Assembly (NCBI RefSeq): GCF_017897595.1
Contig: NZ_JAGKIK010000007.1
Span: forward strand, 1 to 64,000
Direction of reading: 5' to 3'
DNA from: Aquimarina sp. U1-2
GTDB taxonomy: Bacteria > Bacteroidota > Bacteroidia > Flavobacteriales > Flavobacteriaceae
DNA: 64,000 nt
Every line of letters begins with the position of its first letter. Position 1 is the first letter of the stretch. The notes beneath the pieces were generated by a model, which saw only the letters and a program-made list of their open reading frames with translations, made no database searches and was not told the DNA's origin. A program made the position numbers and the translations under genes. Positions 1 through 8,013 of the stretch are shown in pieces.

Positions 1-537
1 GTAGCTTTAATTCTCATGTGGTAAAGTTGAAATTAGAAAGTTGAAAAACGAAACGTGTTACCTTTTATTTGAATATCTGTTAAGCTATCTAAAAAGTGTT
101 TGTCAAGCTGAACTTGTTTCAGCTTATCATTTAACTTTATAAAAATGAATACGGTGTAATCCCGAATCAAGTTCAGGATGACTTTAGTTTTGATATTAGG
201 CATGAAAGCGGATATCCAATACGTTTTATTAAAAAGTAGAAAAACAAAAGTAGCTTTAATTCTCATGTGGTAAAGTTGAAATTAGAAAGTTGAAAAACGA
301 AACGTGTTACCTTTTATTTGAATATCTGTTAAGCTATCTAAAAAGTGTTTGTCAAGCTGAACTTGTTTCAGCTTCTCATTTAACTTTATAAAAATGAATA
401 TTGTGTAATCCTGAATCAAGTTCAGGATGACTTTAGTTTTGATATTAGGCATGAAAACGGATATCCAATACGTTTTATTAGAAAGTAGAAAAACAAAAGT
501 AGCTTTAATTCTCATATGGTAAAGTTGAAATTAGAAA
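1..537. repeat. 249-bp tandem direct repeat, two full copies plus a partial third
   Basis: The unit starting GTAGCTTTAATTCTCATG at 1 restarts exactly at 250 and again at 499, where a third copy stops after about 39 bases. I count about six differences between the two full units. Each unit holds two short palindromes, AAGCTGAACTTGTTTCAGCTT (written here without its last base) and ATCC(T/C)GAATCAAGTTCAGGAT, which belong to a palindrome family seen elsewhere in the window. A 77-codon minus-strand frame is open in each unit, but most differences change amino acids, so I read the unit as non-coding. It lies between hisH with its rider gene and the presumed rest of the his operon beyond the edge. 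Confidence 0.9.
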
Positions 538-540
538 TAT

Positions 541-891
541 TTAATTCGTTCTATTTTTGACTGTATTTATTGAAGCTACTGTAATTCTAAGTAATTCGTC
601 AGCTTCTTTTAACAAACGATTAGCTTCAGACACCTCGCGATCCGTAATTTCGATTAATACCTCTAACCAAAAGCAAGATTCATCAGCTTCTTCTTCTACT
701 ATTTTAAGTTTATTGATGAAATCTGCATTCGACTTTGGTCGTTGAGAAGCTCTCCAATTTGCTCCTACCGAACTTGAGCTTTTTAATAGTTGAAAAACTA
801 AATTATTATATTCTCTACTTTTCGGTAATTGAGAACAAAGTTTCCAACAATCTATAGCAAACTTTTTTGTTCTTAATTTCATGTCTTTCAT
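541..891 (-). CDS. four helix bundle protein (S23/IVP-like family)
   Basis: This 116-residue protein matches the small four-helix-bundle family related to the S23 intervening-sequence proteins. The pattern is visible in the run VFQLLKSSSSVGANWRASQR near residues 32-51, followed by helices rich in KxxIVEEEADESCFWLE and ending in a Leu/Glu/Lys-rich amphipathic helix. No enzymatic motif is present. Members are often multicopy in flavobacterial genomes and their role is unknown; some sit inside rRNA insertions in other bacteria. Here it lies 17 nt downstream of hisH, reads in the same direction, and is followed by the 249-bp tandem repeat, so it looks like a passenger in the his operon rather than a histidine enzyme. 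Confidence 0.8.
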   Translation of the reverse strand: MKDMKLRTKKFAIDCWKLCSQLPKSREYNNLVFQLLKSSSSVGANWRASQRPKSNADFINKLKIVEEEADESCFWLEVLIEITDREVSEANRLLKEADELLRITVASINTVKNRTN

Positions 892-908
892 GGATGAATT
901 TCGTTTTT

Positions 909-1496
909 CTAATTTCCGATTTCCAAAAAATTCTTCAATATTTTCTCTCCCACATCTGATGATTTCTCGGGATGAAACTGGGTACCATAAAAATTATCTT
1001 TATGTAACGCCGTGCTATACGTTACTCCGTATGTTGATTGTGCTATGGTTTCTTTTATGACTGGAGCGTAGTAGCTATGTACTAAATACACATACTCTTT
1101 TTCGACCACACCCTTAAATAAAGGCGATTTTAGCGATTCTAATTGATTCCACCCTATTTGTGGTACTTTAGTACCTGAATTAAAACGAATCACCTCTACG
1201 TCAAAAATCCCTAAACCTTGCGTATCACCTTCTTCAGTATATGTACACATCAATTGCATACCTAAACAAATACCAAGTACCGGTTGTTGTAGTTTTGAGA
1301 TTAAAGTATCCAGTCCGGATTCTTTTAACTTCTTCATGGCACTACTTGCCTCTCCTACTCCGGGAAATATGACTTTATCAGCTGCAATAATTTCTTCGGG
1401 ATTCTTACTTAAAACAGCTTCATACCCCAATCGTTGTATGGCAAACTTGATGGACTGAATATTGCCCGCTCCGTAATTGATTATTATTATTTTCAT
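909..1496 (-). CDS. hisH: imidazole glycerol phosphate synthase, glutaminase subunit HisH
   Basis: HisH hydrolyses glutamine and channels ammonia to HisF, which makes imidazole glycerol phosphate and AICAR in histidine synthesis. The 195-residue length is standard. It opens with the class I amidotransferase strand and NYGAGN loop (residues 7-12). The nucleophile is Cys77 in GICLGMQ, and the His/Glu pair lies in GTQFHPEKSS near the C-terminus. It is part of the minus-strand his operon, 99 nt downstream of hisB across a hairpin-forming spacer. HisF is expected beyond the left edge but is not visible here. Confidence 0.97.
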   Translation of the reverse strand: MKIIIINYGAGNIQSIKFAIQRLGYEAVLSKNPEEIIAADKVIFPGVGEASSAMKKLKESGLDTLISKLQQPVLGICLGMQLMCTYTEEGDTQGLGIFDVEVIRFNSGTKVPQIGWNQLESLKSPLFKGVVEKEYVYLVHSYYAPVIKETIAQSTYGVTYSTALHKDNFYGTQFHPEKSSDVGEKILKNFLEIGN

Positions 1497-1507
1497 GGTT
1501 TAAATAC

Positions 1508-1583
1508 GAAAAACGAAAGTAGAAATACGAACGCTATGTTACGTTTCCATTTTCTCAATTTCTATTTTCTACTTTCGTTTTTC
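1508..1583. repeat. inverted repeat in the hisB-hisH spacer
   Basis: GAAAAACGAAAGTAGAAA at 1508-1525 is the exact reverse complement of 1566-1583, giving an 18-bp stem with a 40-nt loop. The same AT-rich words (GAAAGTAGAAA, AGAAAAACGAAA) recur in the hisC-hisB spacer at 2730-2790, beside the four-helix-bundle gene at about 893-920 and in the 249-bp tandem repeat. There is no T-run typical of a terminator directly after the arm on the minus strand, so it may act as a processing or stability hairpin, or simply be a repeat. Confidence 0.75.
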
Positions 1584-1595
1584 TAATTTCTAATT

Positions 1596-2729
1596 TCACA
1601 AAACTCCTTTAGTACTCGGTAAAATCATTTTCTCAGGATCGCGTTTTATCGCAACTTTGATTGCCTTTGCAAATGCCTTAAATATGGCCTCGATCTTATG
1701 ATGTTCATTGATTCCTTCGGCTTTTATATTAAGGTTTGCTTTAGCACCGTCTGTAAATGATTTAAAAAAGTGAAAAAACATTTCGGTAGGCATTTTACCT
1801 ATCATTTCGCGTTTAAAATCAGCCTCCCACACTAACCAGTTTCTCCCTCCAAAATCAATAGCAACTTGAGCAAGGCAATCATCCATAGGTAAACAAAAAC
1901 CATAGCGTTCGATGCCCAACTTATTGTCTAAGGCTTCTGCGAATACCTCGCCCAATGCTATGGCGGTATCTTCGATCGTATGATGCTCATCTACCTCGAG
2001 ATCTCCTTTTACGTGAATATCAAGATCCATCTGACCATGACGAGCAATTTGATCCAGCATATGATCAAAAAATCCTAACCCTGTACTGATATTACTTTTT
2101 CCGGTACCATCTAAATTCAGTTTGATATAAATATTAGTTTCATTCGTTTTTCTTGAAATTTCAGCTACTCGATCATTGAGTTTTAAAAACTCATATATAT
2201 TTTGCCAGTCATTACTTTCTAAAGCGATGTAGCCCTTTAGCTCTTCCATCTTGACGGTAATCTCACCCGTACCAAGGTTGGTATCATCATTGATAAAAAT
2301 ACCTTTGGCTCCAAGATTTTTAGCAAGTTCCATATCGGTTAAACGATCCCCGATCACAAATGAATTTTCAAGATCATATGCATCAGAGAAATATTCGGTA
2401 AGTAATCCTGTACCTGGTTTTCTGGTATTTGCATTCTCATGCGGAAACGTTCGATCTAGAAACACCTTATCGAAGATTACGCCTTCATTTTCAAAAGATT
2501 TCATTATAAAATTATGCACGGGCCAAAAGGTATCCTCAGGAAACGAATCTGTGCCCAGACCATCTTGATTCGTTATCATGACCAGCTCATAATCGAGTTC
2601 CTGAGCGATTTTACCTAAATAAGTAAATGCTTTTGGATAAAATATCATTTTTTCAAATGCATCTATCTGTTCATCTTTGGTTTCTTTAATGATCGTTCCA
2701 TCGCGATCAATGAATAGTACTTTTTTCAT
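1596..2729 (-). CDS. hisB: bifunctional histidinol-phosphatase / imidazoleglycerol-phosphate dehydratase HisB
   Basis: A fused enzyme catalysing two histidine steps: removal of water from imidazole glycerol phosphate and dephosphorylation of histidinol phosphate. The N-terminal HAD phosphatase begins FIDRDGTI, with Asp8 and Asp10 as nucleophile and acid/base, and continues to about residue 165 ([12 protein letters not shown]). The dehydratase domain occupies about residues 190-377, with the metal-binding motifs [22 protein letters not shown] and [13 protein letters not shown]. The 377-residue length agrees with other fused HisB proteins. It lies 61 nt downstream of hisC in the operon. Confidence 0.97.
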   Translation of the reverse strand: MKKVLFIDRDGTIIKETKDEQIDAFEKMIFYPKAFTYLGKIAQELDYELVMITNQDGLGTDSFPEDTFWPVHNFIMKSFENEGVIFDKVFLDRTFPHENANTRKPGTGLLTEYFSDAYDLENSFVIGDRLTDMELAKNLGAKGIFINDDTNLGTGEITVKMEELKGYIALESNDWQNIYEFLKLNDRVAEISRKTNETNIYIKLNLDGTGKSNISTGLGFFDHMLDQIARHGQMDLDIHVKGDLEVDEHHTIEDTAIALGEVFAEALDNKLGIERYGFCLPMDDCLAQVAIDFGGRNWLVWEADFKREMIGKMPTEMFFHFFKSFTDGAKANLNIKAEGINEHHKIEAIFKAFAKAIKVAIKRDPEKMILPSTKGVL

Positions 2730-2790
2730 AATTACGAAATACGAAAGTAGAAATTTGAGAATATAGCACGAAGTTTTCGTTTTTCTAATT

Positions 2791-3846
2791 TCAATTTTCT
2801 ATTTTTTTTAAGGTAGTAATCAATTTCTCATTTTCTGTCAGTGTACCAATCGTAAACCTAAGCGTATTTTCACACAAAGGTTGAGTAGTTCTATTACGAA
2901 TTACAATCCCCATATCTAATAATTGTGTATATCGTTTGTTAGCATCATCAACCTTTGCCAAAATAAAATTAGCATCGCTTTGGTAAACTTCTTGCACAAA
3001 AGAAATTTCTTTTAAAATCTGAAATAGTTTTTTTCTTTCTTGCAATATTTTGGAAATCTCGTTTTTAACTTGATCTTGATGAAGCACGCGGGCTAAGGCT
3101 CTTTGCTGTGTTAGTTCATTTACATTATAGGGCGGCTTTATTTTGTTAAGAATATTTATCACCTCTGTTGAAGCATAACAAGCACCTAAACGAATCCCAG
3201 CTAATCCATAAGCTTTTGACAACGTTTGAGTCACTAAAAGGTTTGGGTATTTATCTACTTTAGTTAACCAGCTTTCTTTTTCAGAAAAGTCGATATAAGC
3301 TTCATCTATTACTATCAATCCGTTAAAATTTTCAAGAATACGAACTATATTTTCTTCAGAGAATGAATTACCCGTAGGATTGTTTGGAGAGCATAGAAAG
3401 ATAATTTTGGTATTTTGATTAATGGTCTCCAAAATTTGCTCTACATCCGGCTGAAAGCTTTTTGTAAGCAACACTTCTTTTTCTTCTACATTGTTAATAT
3501 TTGCGAGTACTTTATACATTCCATATGTAGGTGGTAAAGTGACAACATTATCTACTTTTGGTTCGCAAAAAGCTCTAAAGATCAGATCCAATACTTCATC
3601 ACTTCCATTACCTAACAAAATATTTGCTGTAGCAACCTCGTTTTGATCTGACAGTACTTGTTTCAGGCTTCTTTGTTGAGGATCCGGATATCGGTTCACG
3701 CCATTTTCAAATGGATTTTCGTTAGCATCGAGAAATACCATTTTTGAGCCATCGCTAACATATTCATCCCTTGCAGAAGAATATGGTTTTAGTTCTTTTA
3801 CATTTTCGCGAACTAGTTGTTTTATGTTGAATGGTGTTGTTTTCAT
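2791..3846 (-). CDS. hisC: histidinol-phosphate aminotransferase HisC
   Basis: A PLP-dependent fold I aminotransferase that converts imidazole-acetol phosphate to histidinol phosphate. Its 351 residues are typical. Visible motifs are [10 protein letters not shown] near the N-terminus, NRYPDPQQ, the CSPNNPTGN segment, IDEAYIDF, and the cofactor lysine in [14 protein letters not shown]. The C-terminus has the substrate-arginine strand TLRFTIGT. It is separated from the upstream hisD by about 400 bp holding a GIY-YIG nuclease gene and two palindromic repeats, an interruption of the operon. Confidence 0.97.
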   Translation of the reverse strand: MKTTPFNIKQLVRENVKELKPYSSARDEYVSDGSKMVFLDANENPFENGVNRYPDPQQRSLKQVLSDQNEVATANILLGNGSDEVLDLIFRAFCEPKVDNVVTLPPTYGMYKVLANINNVEEKEVLLTKSFQPDVEQILETINQNTKIIFLCSPNNPTGNSFSEENIVRILENFNGLIVIDEAYIDFSEKESWLTKVDKYPNLLVTQTLSKAYGLAGIRLGACYASTEVINILNKIKPPYNVNELTQQRALARVLHQDQVKNEISKILQERKKLFQILKEISFVQEVYQSDANFILAKVDDANKRYTQLLDMGIVIRNRTTQPLCENTLRFTIGTLTENEKLITTLKKIEN

Positions 3847-3853
3847 AAATTGT

Positions 3854-3906
3854 TGTCATCCTGAATACTGAAACGAGTTCAGCACAGGCTCGTTTCAGAA
3901 TCTCAT
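3854..3906. repeat. palindromic repeat fragment between hisC and the GIY-YIG gene
   Basis: The segment beginning GTCATCCTGAATACTGAAAC and running through ACGAGTTCAGCACAGGCTCG to TTTCAGAATCTCATT closely matches the first half of the three-copy dispersed element at 18152, 45800 and 54595. Nested complementary words CTGAAACGAG and CTCGTTTCAG can form a hairpin. It sits directly downstream of the GIY-YIG stop codon. Confidence 0.75.
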
Positions 3907-3909
3907 TAT

Positions 3910-4188
3910 TTATATTTCTAATGTTTCAAGTTTAGGATTTAACTTTTTAATCAAGTTTATCTTCCAATCTTTTTTCCAATTTTTTAATTGCTTTTCCCTC
4001 GAAATAGCTTCGTTGATATTTGTAAACTCTTCAAAATAAACTAATTCCGTTAGGTTATATTTAGTCGTAAATTTGGATCCAATACCTGATTGATACGCGG
4101 TGATTCTTTCTTTCAAGTCTGCCGTTACACCAATATAAAAAGTGGTTCTATGTTTGTTTGTCATTATATAAGTATAACTTTTTTTCAT
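3910..4188 (-). CDS. GIY-YIG nuclease family protein
   Basis: A small single-domain GIY-YIG endonuclease-like protein. From the preferred start it is 92 residues long: MKKSYTYIMTNKH opens the domain (YTYIM corresponds to GIY), followed by FYIGVT (YIG), the Arg in DLKERI and the metal-binding Glu in ISREKQLKNWKK. An in-frame ATG 13 codons upstream exists, but it lies in the flanking palindrome and lengthens the protein with unlike sequence, so I chose 4188. The gene lies between hisD and hisC, with palindromic repeats on both sides (3854-3906 and 4213-4238). It has no UvrC-type extra domains. Such genes are often multicopy in Flavobacteriaceae; function is unknown. Confidence 0.85.
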   Translation of the reverse strand: MKKSYTYIMTNKHRTTFYIGVTADLKERITAYQSGIGSKFTTKYNLTELVYFEEFTNINEAISREKQLKNWKKDWKINLIKKLNPKLETLEI

Positions 4189-4212
4189 TAAAAGTATTCT
4201 TTCTGATCCGGT

Positions 4213-4238
4213 GTGACCCTGAATCAAGTTCAGGGTGA
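4213..4238. repeat. palindrome upstream of the GIY-YIG gene
   Basis: ACCCTGAA at 4216-4223 and TTCAGGGT at 4229-4236 form a perfect 8-bp stem around TCAAG. The wider string GTCACCCTGAACTTGATTCA (minus strand) is a variant of the palindromes in the 249-bp repeat and in the dispersed elements. It lies between the hisD stop and the GIY-YIG start. Confidence 0.8.
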
Positions 4239-4248
4239 CGTAACATGA

Positions 4249-5532
4249 CTATTTAAAACTATCTAATCTAAGAGTCACTGCATTCTTGTGTGCCTGTAGC
4301 CCCTCAGCTTCAGCCATAAGTTCGATGGCATTCCCGATAGTTTTGATTCCGTTTTGAGAAATTTTTTGAAAAGTCATCGATTTCATAAAACTATCAAGAT
4401 TTACCCCACTATATTGTTTTGCATATCCATTTGTAGGCAAGGTATGATTGGTTCCTGATGCATAATCCCCTGCACTTTCTGGGGTATAATTCCCTATAAA
4501 AACCGAACCTGCATTGGATATGTTCTCCACATAATAGTCTTCATTTTTCATGCAAACAATAAAATGCTCTGGGCCATATTCATTAATCATATCTAAGGCT
4601 TCCTGATCATTATCTACATAAATAAGTTTTGAATTTTCTATTGCAGCCTCAGCAATTTCTTTTCTTGGCAAAACAGCAAGTTGTTGATCCACTTCTAGTG
4701 CTACCTTTTCAATCAAATCTTTCGAGGTAGCAATCAAAATTACCTGACTATCCTTACCATGCTCGGCCTGGCTCAACAAATCAGAGGCTACAAAAGCAGC
4801 ATTAGCACTATCATCTGCCACCACTAACAATTCGCTAGGACCTGCAGGCATATCTATTGCTACACCAAATTTAGTAGCGAGTTGCTTTGCAACCGTGACA
4901 AATTGATTACCCGGACCAAATATTTTATACACTTGAGGGATGGTTTCGGTACCAAAAGTCATTGCGGCAATGGCCTGAATCCCACCTACTTTACATATTT
5001 TTGTGACTCCACAAAGATCGGCTGTATATAAAATAGCCGGATGTATCTTTCCTTCTTTGTTAGGGGGTGAACATAATACAATCTCTTTGCACCTTGCTAA
5101 ATTAGCCGGTATAGCCAGCATCAAAATCGTAGAAAATAAGGGTGCAGTACCACCGGGAATGTACAGTCCTACCTTTTGTATGGGTCTTTTTTCTTGCCAA
5201 CATGAAACACCATCAATAGTTTCAACAGTTACTTTATCGGTTTTTTGTGCCGCATGAAACTTTTCAATATTTGACATCGCAATTTGGATCGCATTTTTAA
5301 GTTCATCGCTAACCAACCGTTTTGCTTCTTCAATTTCCTCTTCAGAAACCAAAACTTCTTTCAGTTCGACCTGATCAAACCTTTGTGTATACCTATTAAC
5401 TGCTTTATCACCTTCTGATTTTACTTCATTAAAAACTTTAAGCACTTTTGCTTCTATATCTTCAACGGTTTGTGTTGGTCTTTGCAATAATTTTGACCAA
5501 TCTTTTCTTTCTGGATTGTATATTTTGTTCAT
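4249..5532 (-). CDS. hisD: histidinol dehydrogenase HisD
   Basis: A zinc enzyme catalysing the last two oxidations from histidinol to histidine with NAD. The 427-residue protein carries the characteristic segments GGTAPLFSTILMLAIPA, VGGIQAIAAMTFGTETIP, IDMPAGPSELLV, LSQAEHGKDSQVIL and GPEHFIV, and near the C-terminus SAGDYASGTNHTLPT, which together hold the catalytic Glu/His and zinc ligands. It starts 18 nt after the hisG stop, so hisG and hisD are tightly coupled. Confidence 0.98.
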   Translation of the reverse strand: MNKIYNPERKDWSKLLQRPTQTVEDIEAKVLKVFNEVKSEGDKAVNRYTQRFDQVELKEVLVSEEEIEEAKRLVSDELKNAIQIAMSNIEKFHAAQKTDKVTVETIDGVSCWQEKRPIQKVGLYIPGGTAPLFSTILMLAIPANLARCKEIVLCSPPNKEGKIHPAILYTADLCGVTKICKVGGIQAIAAMTFGTETIPQVYKIFGPGNQFVTVAKQLATKFGVAIDMPAGPSELLVVADDSANAAFVASDLLSQAEHGKDSQVILIATSKDLIEKVALEVDQQLAVLPRKEIAEAAIENSKLIYVDNDQEALDMINEYGPEHFIVCMKNEDYYVENISNAGSVFIGNYTPESAGDYASGTNHTLPTNGYAKQYSGVNLDSFMKSMTFQKISQNGIKTIGNAIELMAEAEGLQAHKNAVTLRLDSFK

Positions 5533-5550
5533 TGTTAATTCTTCTTACTA

Positions 5551-6408
5551 TTACAGCACCATTTTTTCAATTGGGCACACCAAAATTCCTTCAGCACCTT
5601 CTGCTTTTAATTCATCTAGAATATCCCAAAATTTATGCTTATCAACTACTGTATGTATAGAACTCCATCCTTTTTCTGCCAAAGGCAATACGGTCGGGCT
5701 ACGCATCCCAGGAAGTATCTTTACTATATTTTCTATCTTATTGTTCGGTGCATTTAGTAATACATATTTTGAATTACGAGCTTTTAATACTGATTTAATT
5801 CTAAATTGAAGTTTCTCTAAAAGCTTTTTGTTTTCTGCTGAAATTTTTGGAGAAACTGCAAGAACTGCTTCTGAAGCAAGCATCACCTCTACTTCTTTTA
5901 AGTTATTCTTAAACAACGTACTACCGCTGGAAACAATATCACAAATAGCATCGGCTAACCCTATATTAGGTGCGATTTCTACCGACCCTGATATTTGGTG
6001 CAACTCGGCACTGATTCCTTTTTTATCGAGGTATTCGTTAACTGTATTGGGATAAGAGGTAGCTATTTTTTTACCATCAAGATCATTGATCGAATGATAC
6101 TCGAAGTCTTTCGGTACGGCCAAAGAGACTTTACATTTAGAAAAGTTGAGTCGTTCTGCAATCGAAATGTCTTTTCCTTTTTCAATCAATACGTTTTCAC
6201 CGATTATTGCAATATCTACTACTCCGTCCCTTAAATATTGGGGGATATCTCCGTTACGTAAAAACATAACTTCCATTGGAAAATTTCGTGTTTGCGCTTT
6301 TAATTGGTCTTTTCCATTTTCAATAGAAATCCCACAATCCTTTAGAATTTTAACAGAATCTTCGTTAAGACGACCGCTTTTCTGAATAGCAATTTTAATT
6401 TTTGACAT
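5551..6408 (-). CDS. hisG: ATP phosphoribosyltransferase HisG, long form
   Basis: The first and committed enzyme of histidine synthesis, joining ATP and PRPP. I chose the start at 6408 (MSKIKIAIQKSGRLNEDS), because the upstream in-frame ATG at 6441 adds eleven unrelated residues and lies close to the attenuator. The resulting 285-residue protein is the long form: a catalytic region with SGRLNEDS and, at the C-terminus, an ACT-like regulatory domain (TVLPLAEKGWSSIHTVV to ILVCPIEKMVL), the usual histidine-feedback site. It is the first structural gene after the leader peptide and attenuator. Confidence 0.97.
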   Translation of the reverse strand: MSKIKIAIQKSGRLNEDSVKILKDCGISIENGKDQLKAQTRNFPMEVMFLRNGDIPQYLRDGVVDIAIIGENVLIEKGKDISIAERLNFSKCKVSLAVPKDFEYHSINDLDGKKIATSYPNTVNEYLDKKGISAELHQISGSVEIAPNIGLADAICDIVSSGSTLFKNNLKEVEVMLASEAVLAVSPKISAENKKLLEKLQFRIKSVLKARNSKYVLLNAPNNKIENIVKILPGMRSPTVLPLAEKGWSSIHTVVDKHKFWDILDELKAEGAEGILVCPIEKMVL

Positions 6409-6462
6409 GTTGTTTTTAAAAGTTGAGTTTGATCTACTCAAGCTGGTTCAAATAAAAGAAAA

Positions 6463-6489
6463 AACCCGTTTGAGCATCTCAAACGGGTT
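6463..6489 (-). terminator. his attenuator hairpin
   Basis: AACCCGTTTGAG and CTCAAACGGGTT form a perfect 12-bp stem with a 3-nt loop, followed on the minus strand by TTTTTTC. It sits 36 nt downstream of the stop codon of a His-rich leader peptide and 54 nt upstream of the hisG start. This is the layout of a transcription attenuator controlled by ribosome stalling on histidine codons. Confidence 0.9.
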
Positions 6490-6525
6490 ATCATTTATTG
6501 TGGTTTTATACACATAACAAACTTA

Positions 6526-6579
6526 TCACGCCTGAGCGAGAATGTAAGAATGATGATGATGTACAAAAATAGTTTTCAT
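6526..6579 (-). CDS. hisL: his operon leader peptide (17 aa, four consecutive His)
   Basis: The minus-strand frame from ATG at 6579 to TGA at 6526 encodes MKTIFVHHHHSYILAQA. Four consecutive CAT codons followed by a rho-independent terminator and then hisG are the hallmark of a histidine attenuation leader. When histidyl-tRNA is scarce the ribosome should stall in the His run and allow an antiterminator to form. I did not establish the exact antiterminator pairing. The name hisL is by analogy with enterobacterial operons; the peptide sequence itself is not related. Confidence 0.88.
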   Translation of the reverse strand: MKTIFVHHHHSYILAQA

Positions 6580-6657
6580 TATTTGTCTTGAATATATTGC
6601 GAATTTAAAACTTTTTTATCTTCTGAGAAATTTTCAAATCATTTTTTTTAGCAAATT

Positions 6658-6678
6658 GAAAAAAGTTTAAACCAGTTC
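6658..6678 (-). repeat. short dispersed motif GAACTGGTTTAAACTTTTTT(C)
   Basis: On the minus strand the sequence reads GAACTGGTTTAAACTTTTTT then C. It overlaps the DUF3307 stop codon and lies about 80-100 nt upstream of the his leader peptide. Near-identical words occur at 11808-11826, 46071-46090, 47503-47523, 48184-48204 and 48213-48232. Confidence 0.6.
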
Positions 6679-7389
6679 ATTCATATATTTTAATAGTTCT
6701 TGATATAATAGTCCAGAAAGTATAGCAAACCCAAAACTTAGCAACGTTCCGATCAAAACATATTCTGTTAGCTTTCGATTCTTACCGTCATTAAGATCTC
6801 CAAACCTGAACACAGATTTTGCTGTAATTAAAAATCCAATGGCAGACCAGGTATTGAGTAATACAAAACAAAAAACAAATAAACGTTCTATAATTCCTAT
6901 GTATTTCCCTGCCCCGGTTAAGGATTTATTTTCAAAATCTATTTCTTTATCCCATGGTCTTAATAAATATTTTACACATACCGATGATATCGATGTAGCG
7001 AAAACAAGAGATAATATTAAAAGCAGAAGATCATTGTTAAAAACAAAAGGATAAGAAAACCGTATGGGTTCATAATAATGCCATACTGCAACCAATACTA
7101 CAAGATGAGCGATCTGATCTATAACGAAAAGCATACGTTCATTCTTCTTATTTATCATATACAGTTTAATTACATCTATCAGGAAATGACTAACCGTAAT
7201 AAATAGAATACCGATCCAATAACTAGCCTGAAGCAAAAAAACCAATATAGCAAAGTGAATTAGCGTATGTAGGTACAAAAACTTTGAGGTAATTTTCTTT
7301 TCTTGTTTTTGTTGTACCCATGAGGCAGGTTGTAACAAGAAGTCGCCTACACAGTGTGCTACTAATATTTTGAGAAATAAAGCAGTCAT
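6667..7389 (-). CDS. DUF3307 family membrane protein
   Basis: A 240-residue integral membrane protein with about six hydrophobic segments. It begins with the DUF3307 signature: AHCVGDFLLQPASWVQQKQEK followed by YLHTLIHFAILV and SHFLIDVIKLYM, in which His and Asp residues lie at membrane borders. Function is unknown. Its ATG abuts the satD stop codon, so the two are probably translationally coupled; pairing of SatD with a DUF3307 protein is recurrent in bacteria as far as I know. The stop codon overlaps a recurring GTTTAAAC-centred motif (6658-6678). Confidence 0.85.
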   Translation of the reverse strand: MTALFLKILVAHCVGDFLLQPASWVQQKQEKKITSKFLYLHTLIHFAILVFLLQASYWIGILFITVSHFLIDVIKLYMINKKNERMLFVIDQIAHLVVLVAVWHYYEPIRFSYPFVFNNDLLLLILSLVFATSISSVCVKYLLRPWDKEIDFENKSLTGAGKYIGIIERLFVFCFVLLNTWSAIGFLITAKSVFRFGDLNDGKNRKLTEYVLIGTLLSFGFAILSGLLYQELLKYMNELV

Positions 7390-7988
7390 TATAATTCTGA
7401 AATTTTGGTTTGATAACGATTGATAAGTCTGTCAATTTCTTCGTAACCCGCTCTTCGTAAGGTCTCACTTATAGTGCTTTGGGTGCGATTGAGTAACTGA
7501 CCAAGTTCATTTTGATTTAAAGACGGGTGTTCTAATATCGCAAAAACAGTTTGTGCTGTAACTACAGACCATGAATCAATGGTTAATAGTAATAGTCGTA
7601 CATATAAATTGAATTCTTCGTCAAAACCCTTCCAAGGTGACCGAATGGCAAGTGTATTCTTTTTTAAGGCATCAAAGCATTGTCCTGAATTCACAAATGC
7701 TGAACCGTTCGATTCGCTAATACGACTTGAGTTATATGATTTATCGCCTAAACCAATAGCAATTCGTACGTTAATATTTGCAATTGATTTCATACCGGCT
7801 TTAATGTGAATAGCTATTTTTAAAGCGTCGTGTATATCAACTTCAAGTTGAAAACTGTCACCTCGGTAAATTTCCCAAGTTTTAGGTGTTTTTCCATACA
7901 TGTTGAGTATCTTCTTTAATTTGGTCAACCAAATTTTAGAATCAACAGCTTGTGAATTAATGATATCGCCTGTAAGTATAGCAATCAT
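7389..7988 (-). CDS. SatD family protein with C-terminal HTH
   Basis: A 199-residue SatD-family protein. The N-terminal part (MIAILTGDIINSQ, then YRGDSFQLEV and VRIAIGLGDKSY) resembles a nucleotide-cyclase-like fold, whose catalytic competence is uncertain. The C-terminal 50 residues read as a winged or simple HTH: LNQNELGQLLNRTQSTISETLRRAGYEEI. The cellular role of SatD is unknown. It is followed without spacer by the DUF3307 membrane protein. Directly upstream are three evenly spaced palindromes, so autoregulation through its own HTH is a reasonable inference. The combination suggests a membrane-coupled sensor/regulator pair, but this is not shown. Confidence 0.8.
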   Translation of the reverse strand: MIAILTGDIINSQAVDSKIWLTKLKKILNMYGKTPKTWEIYRGDSFQLEVDIHDALKIAIHIKAGMKSIANINVRIAIGLGDKSYNSSRISESNGSAFVNSGQCFDALKKNTLAIRSPWKGFDEEFNLYVRLLLLTIDSWSVVTAQTVFAILEHPSLNQNELGQLLNRTQSTISETLRRAGYEEIDRLINRYQTKISEL

Positions 7989-8013
7989 GATATGATATGT
8001 TGAAAACTACAAA

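Noticed and set aside
33-515. Two open frames of 77 codons on the minus strand in the tandem repeat
   Set aside because: They exist only because the unit is duplicated; five of about six differences change the amino acid, the product resembles no family and has low-complexity composition.
3910-4188. GIY-YIG gene as uvrC
   Set aside because: Only the short nuclease domain is present; UvrC is about 600 residues with further domains.
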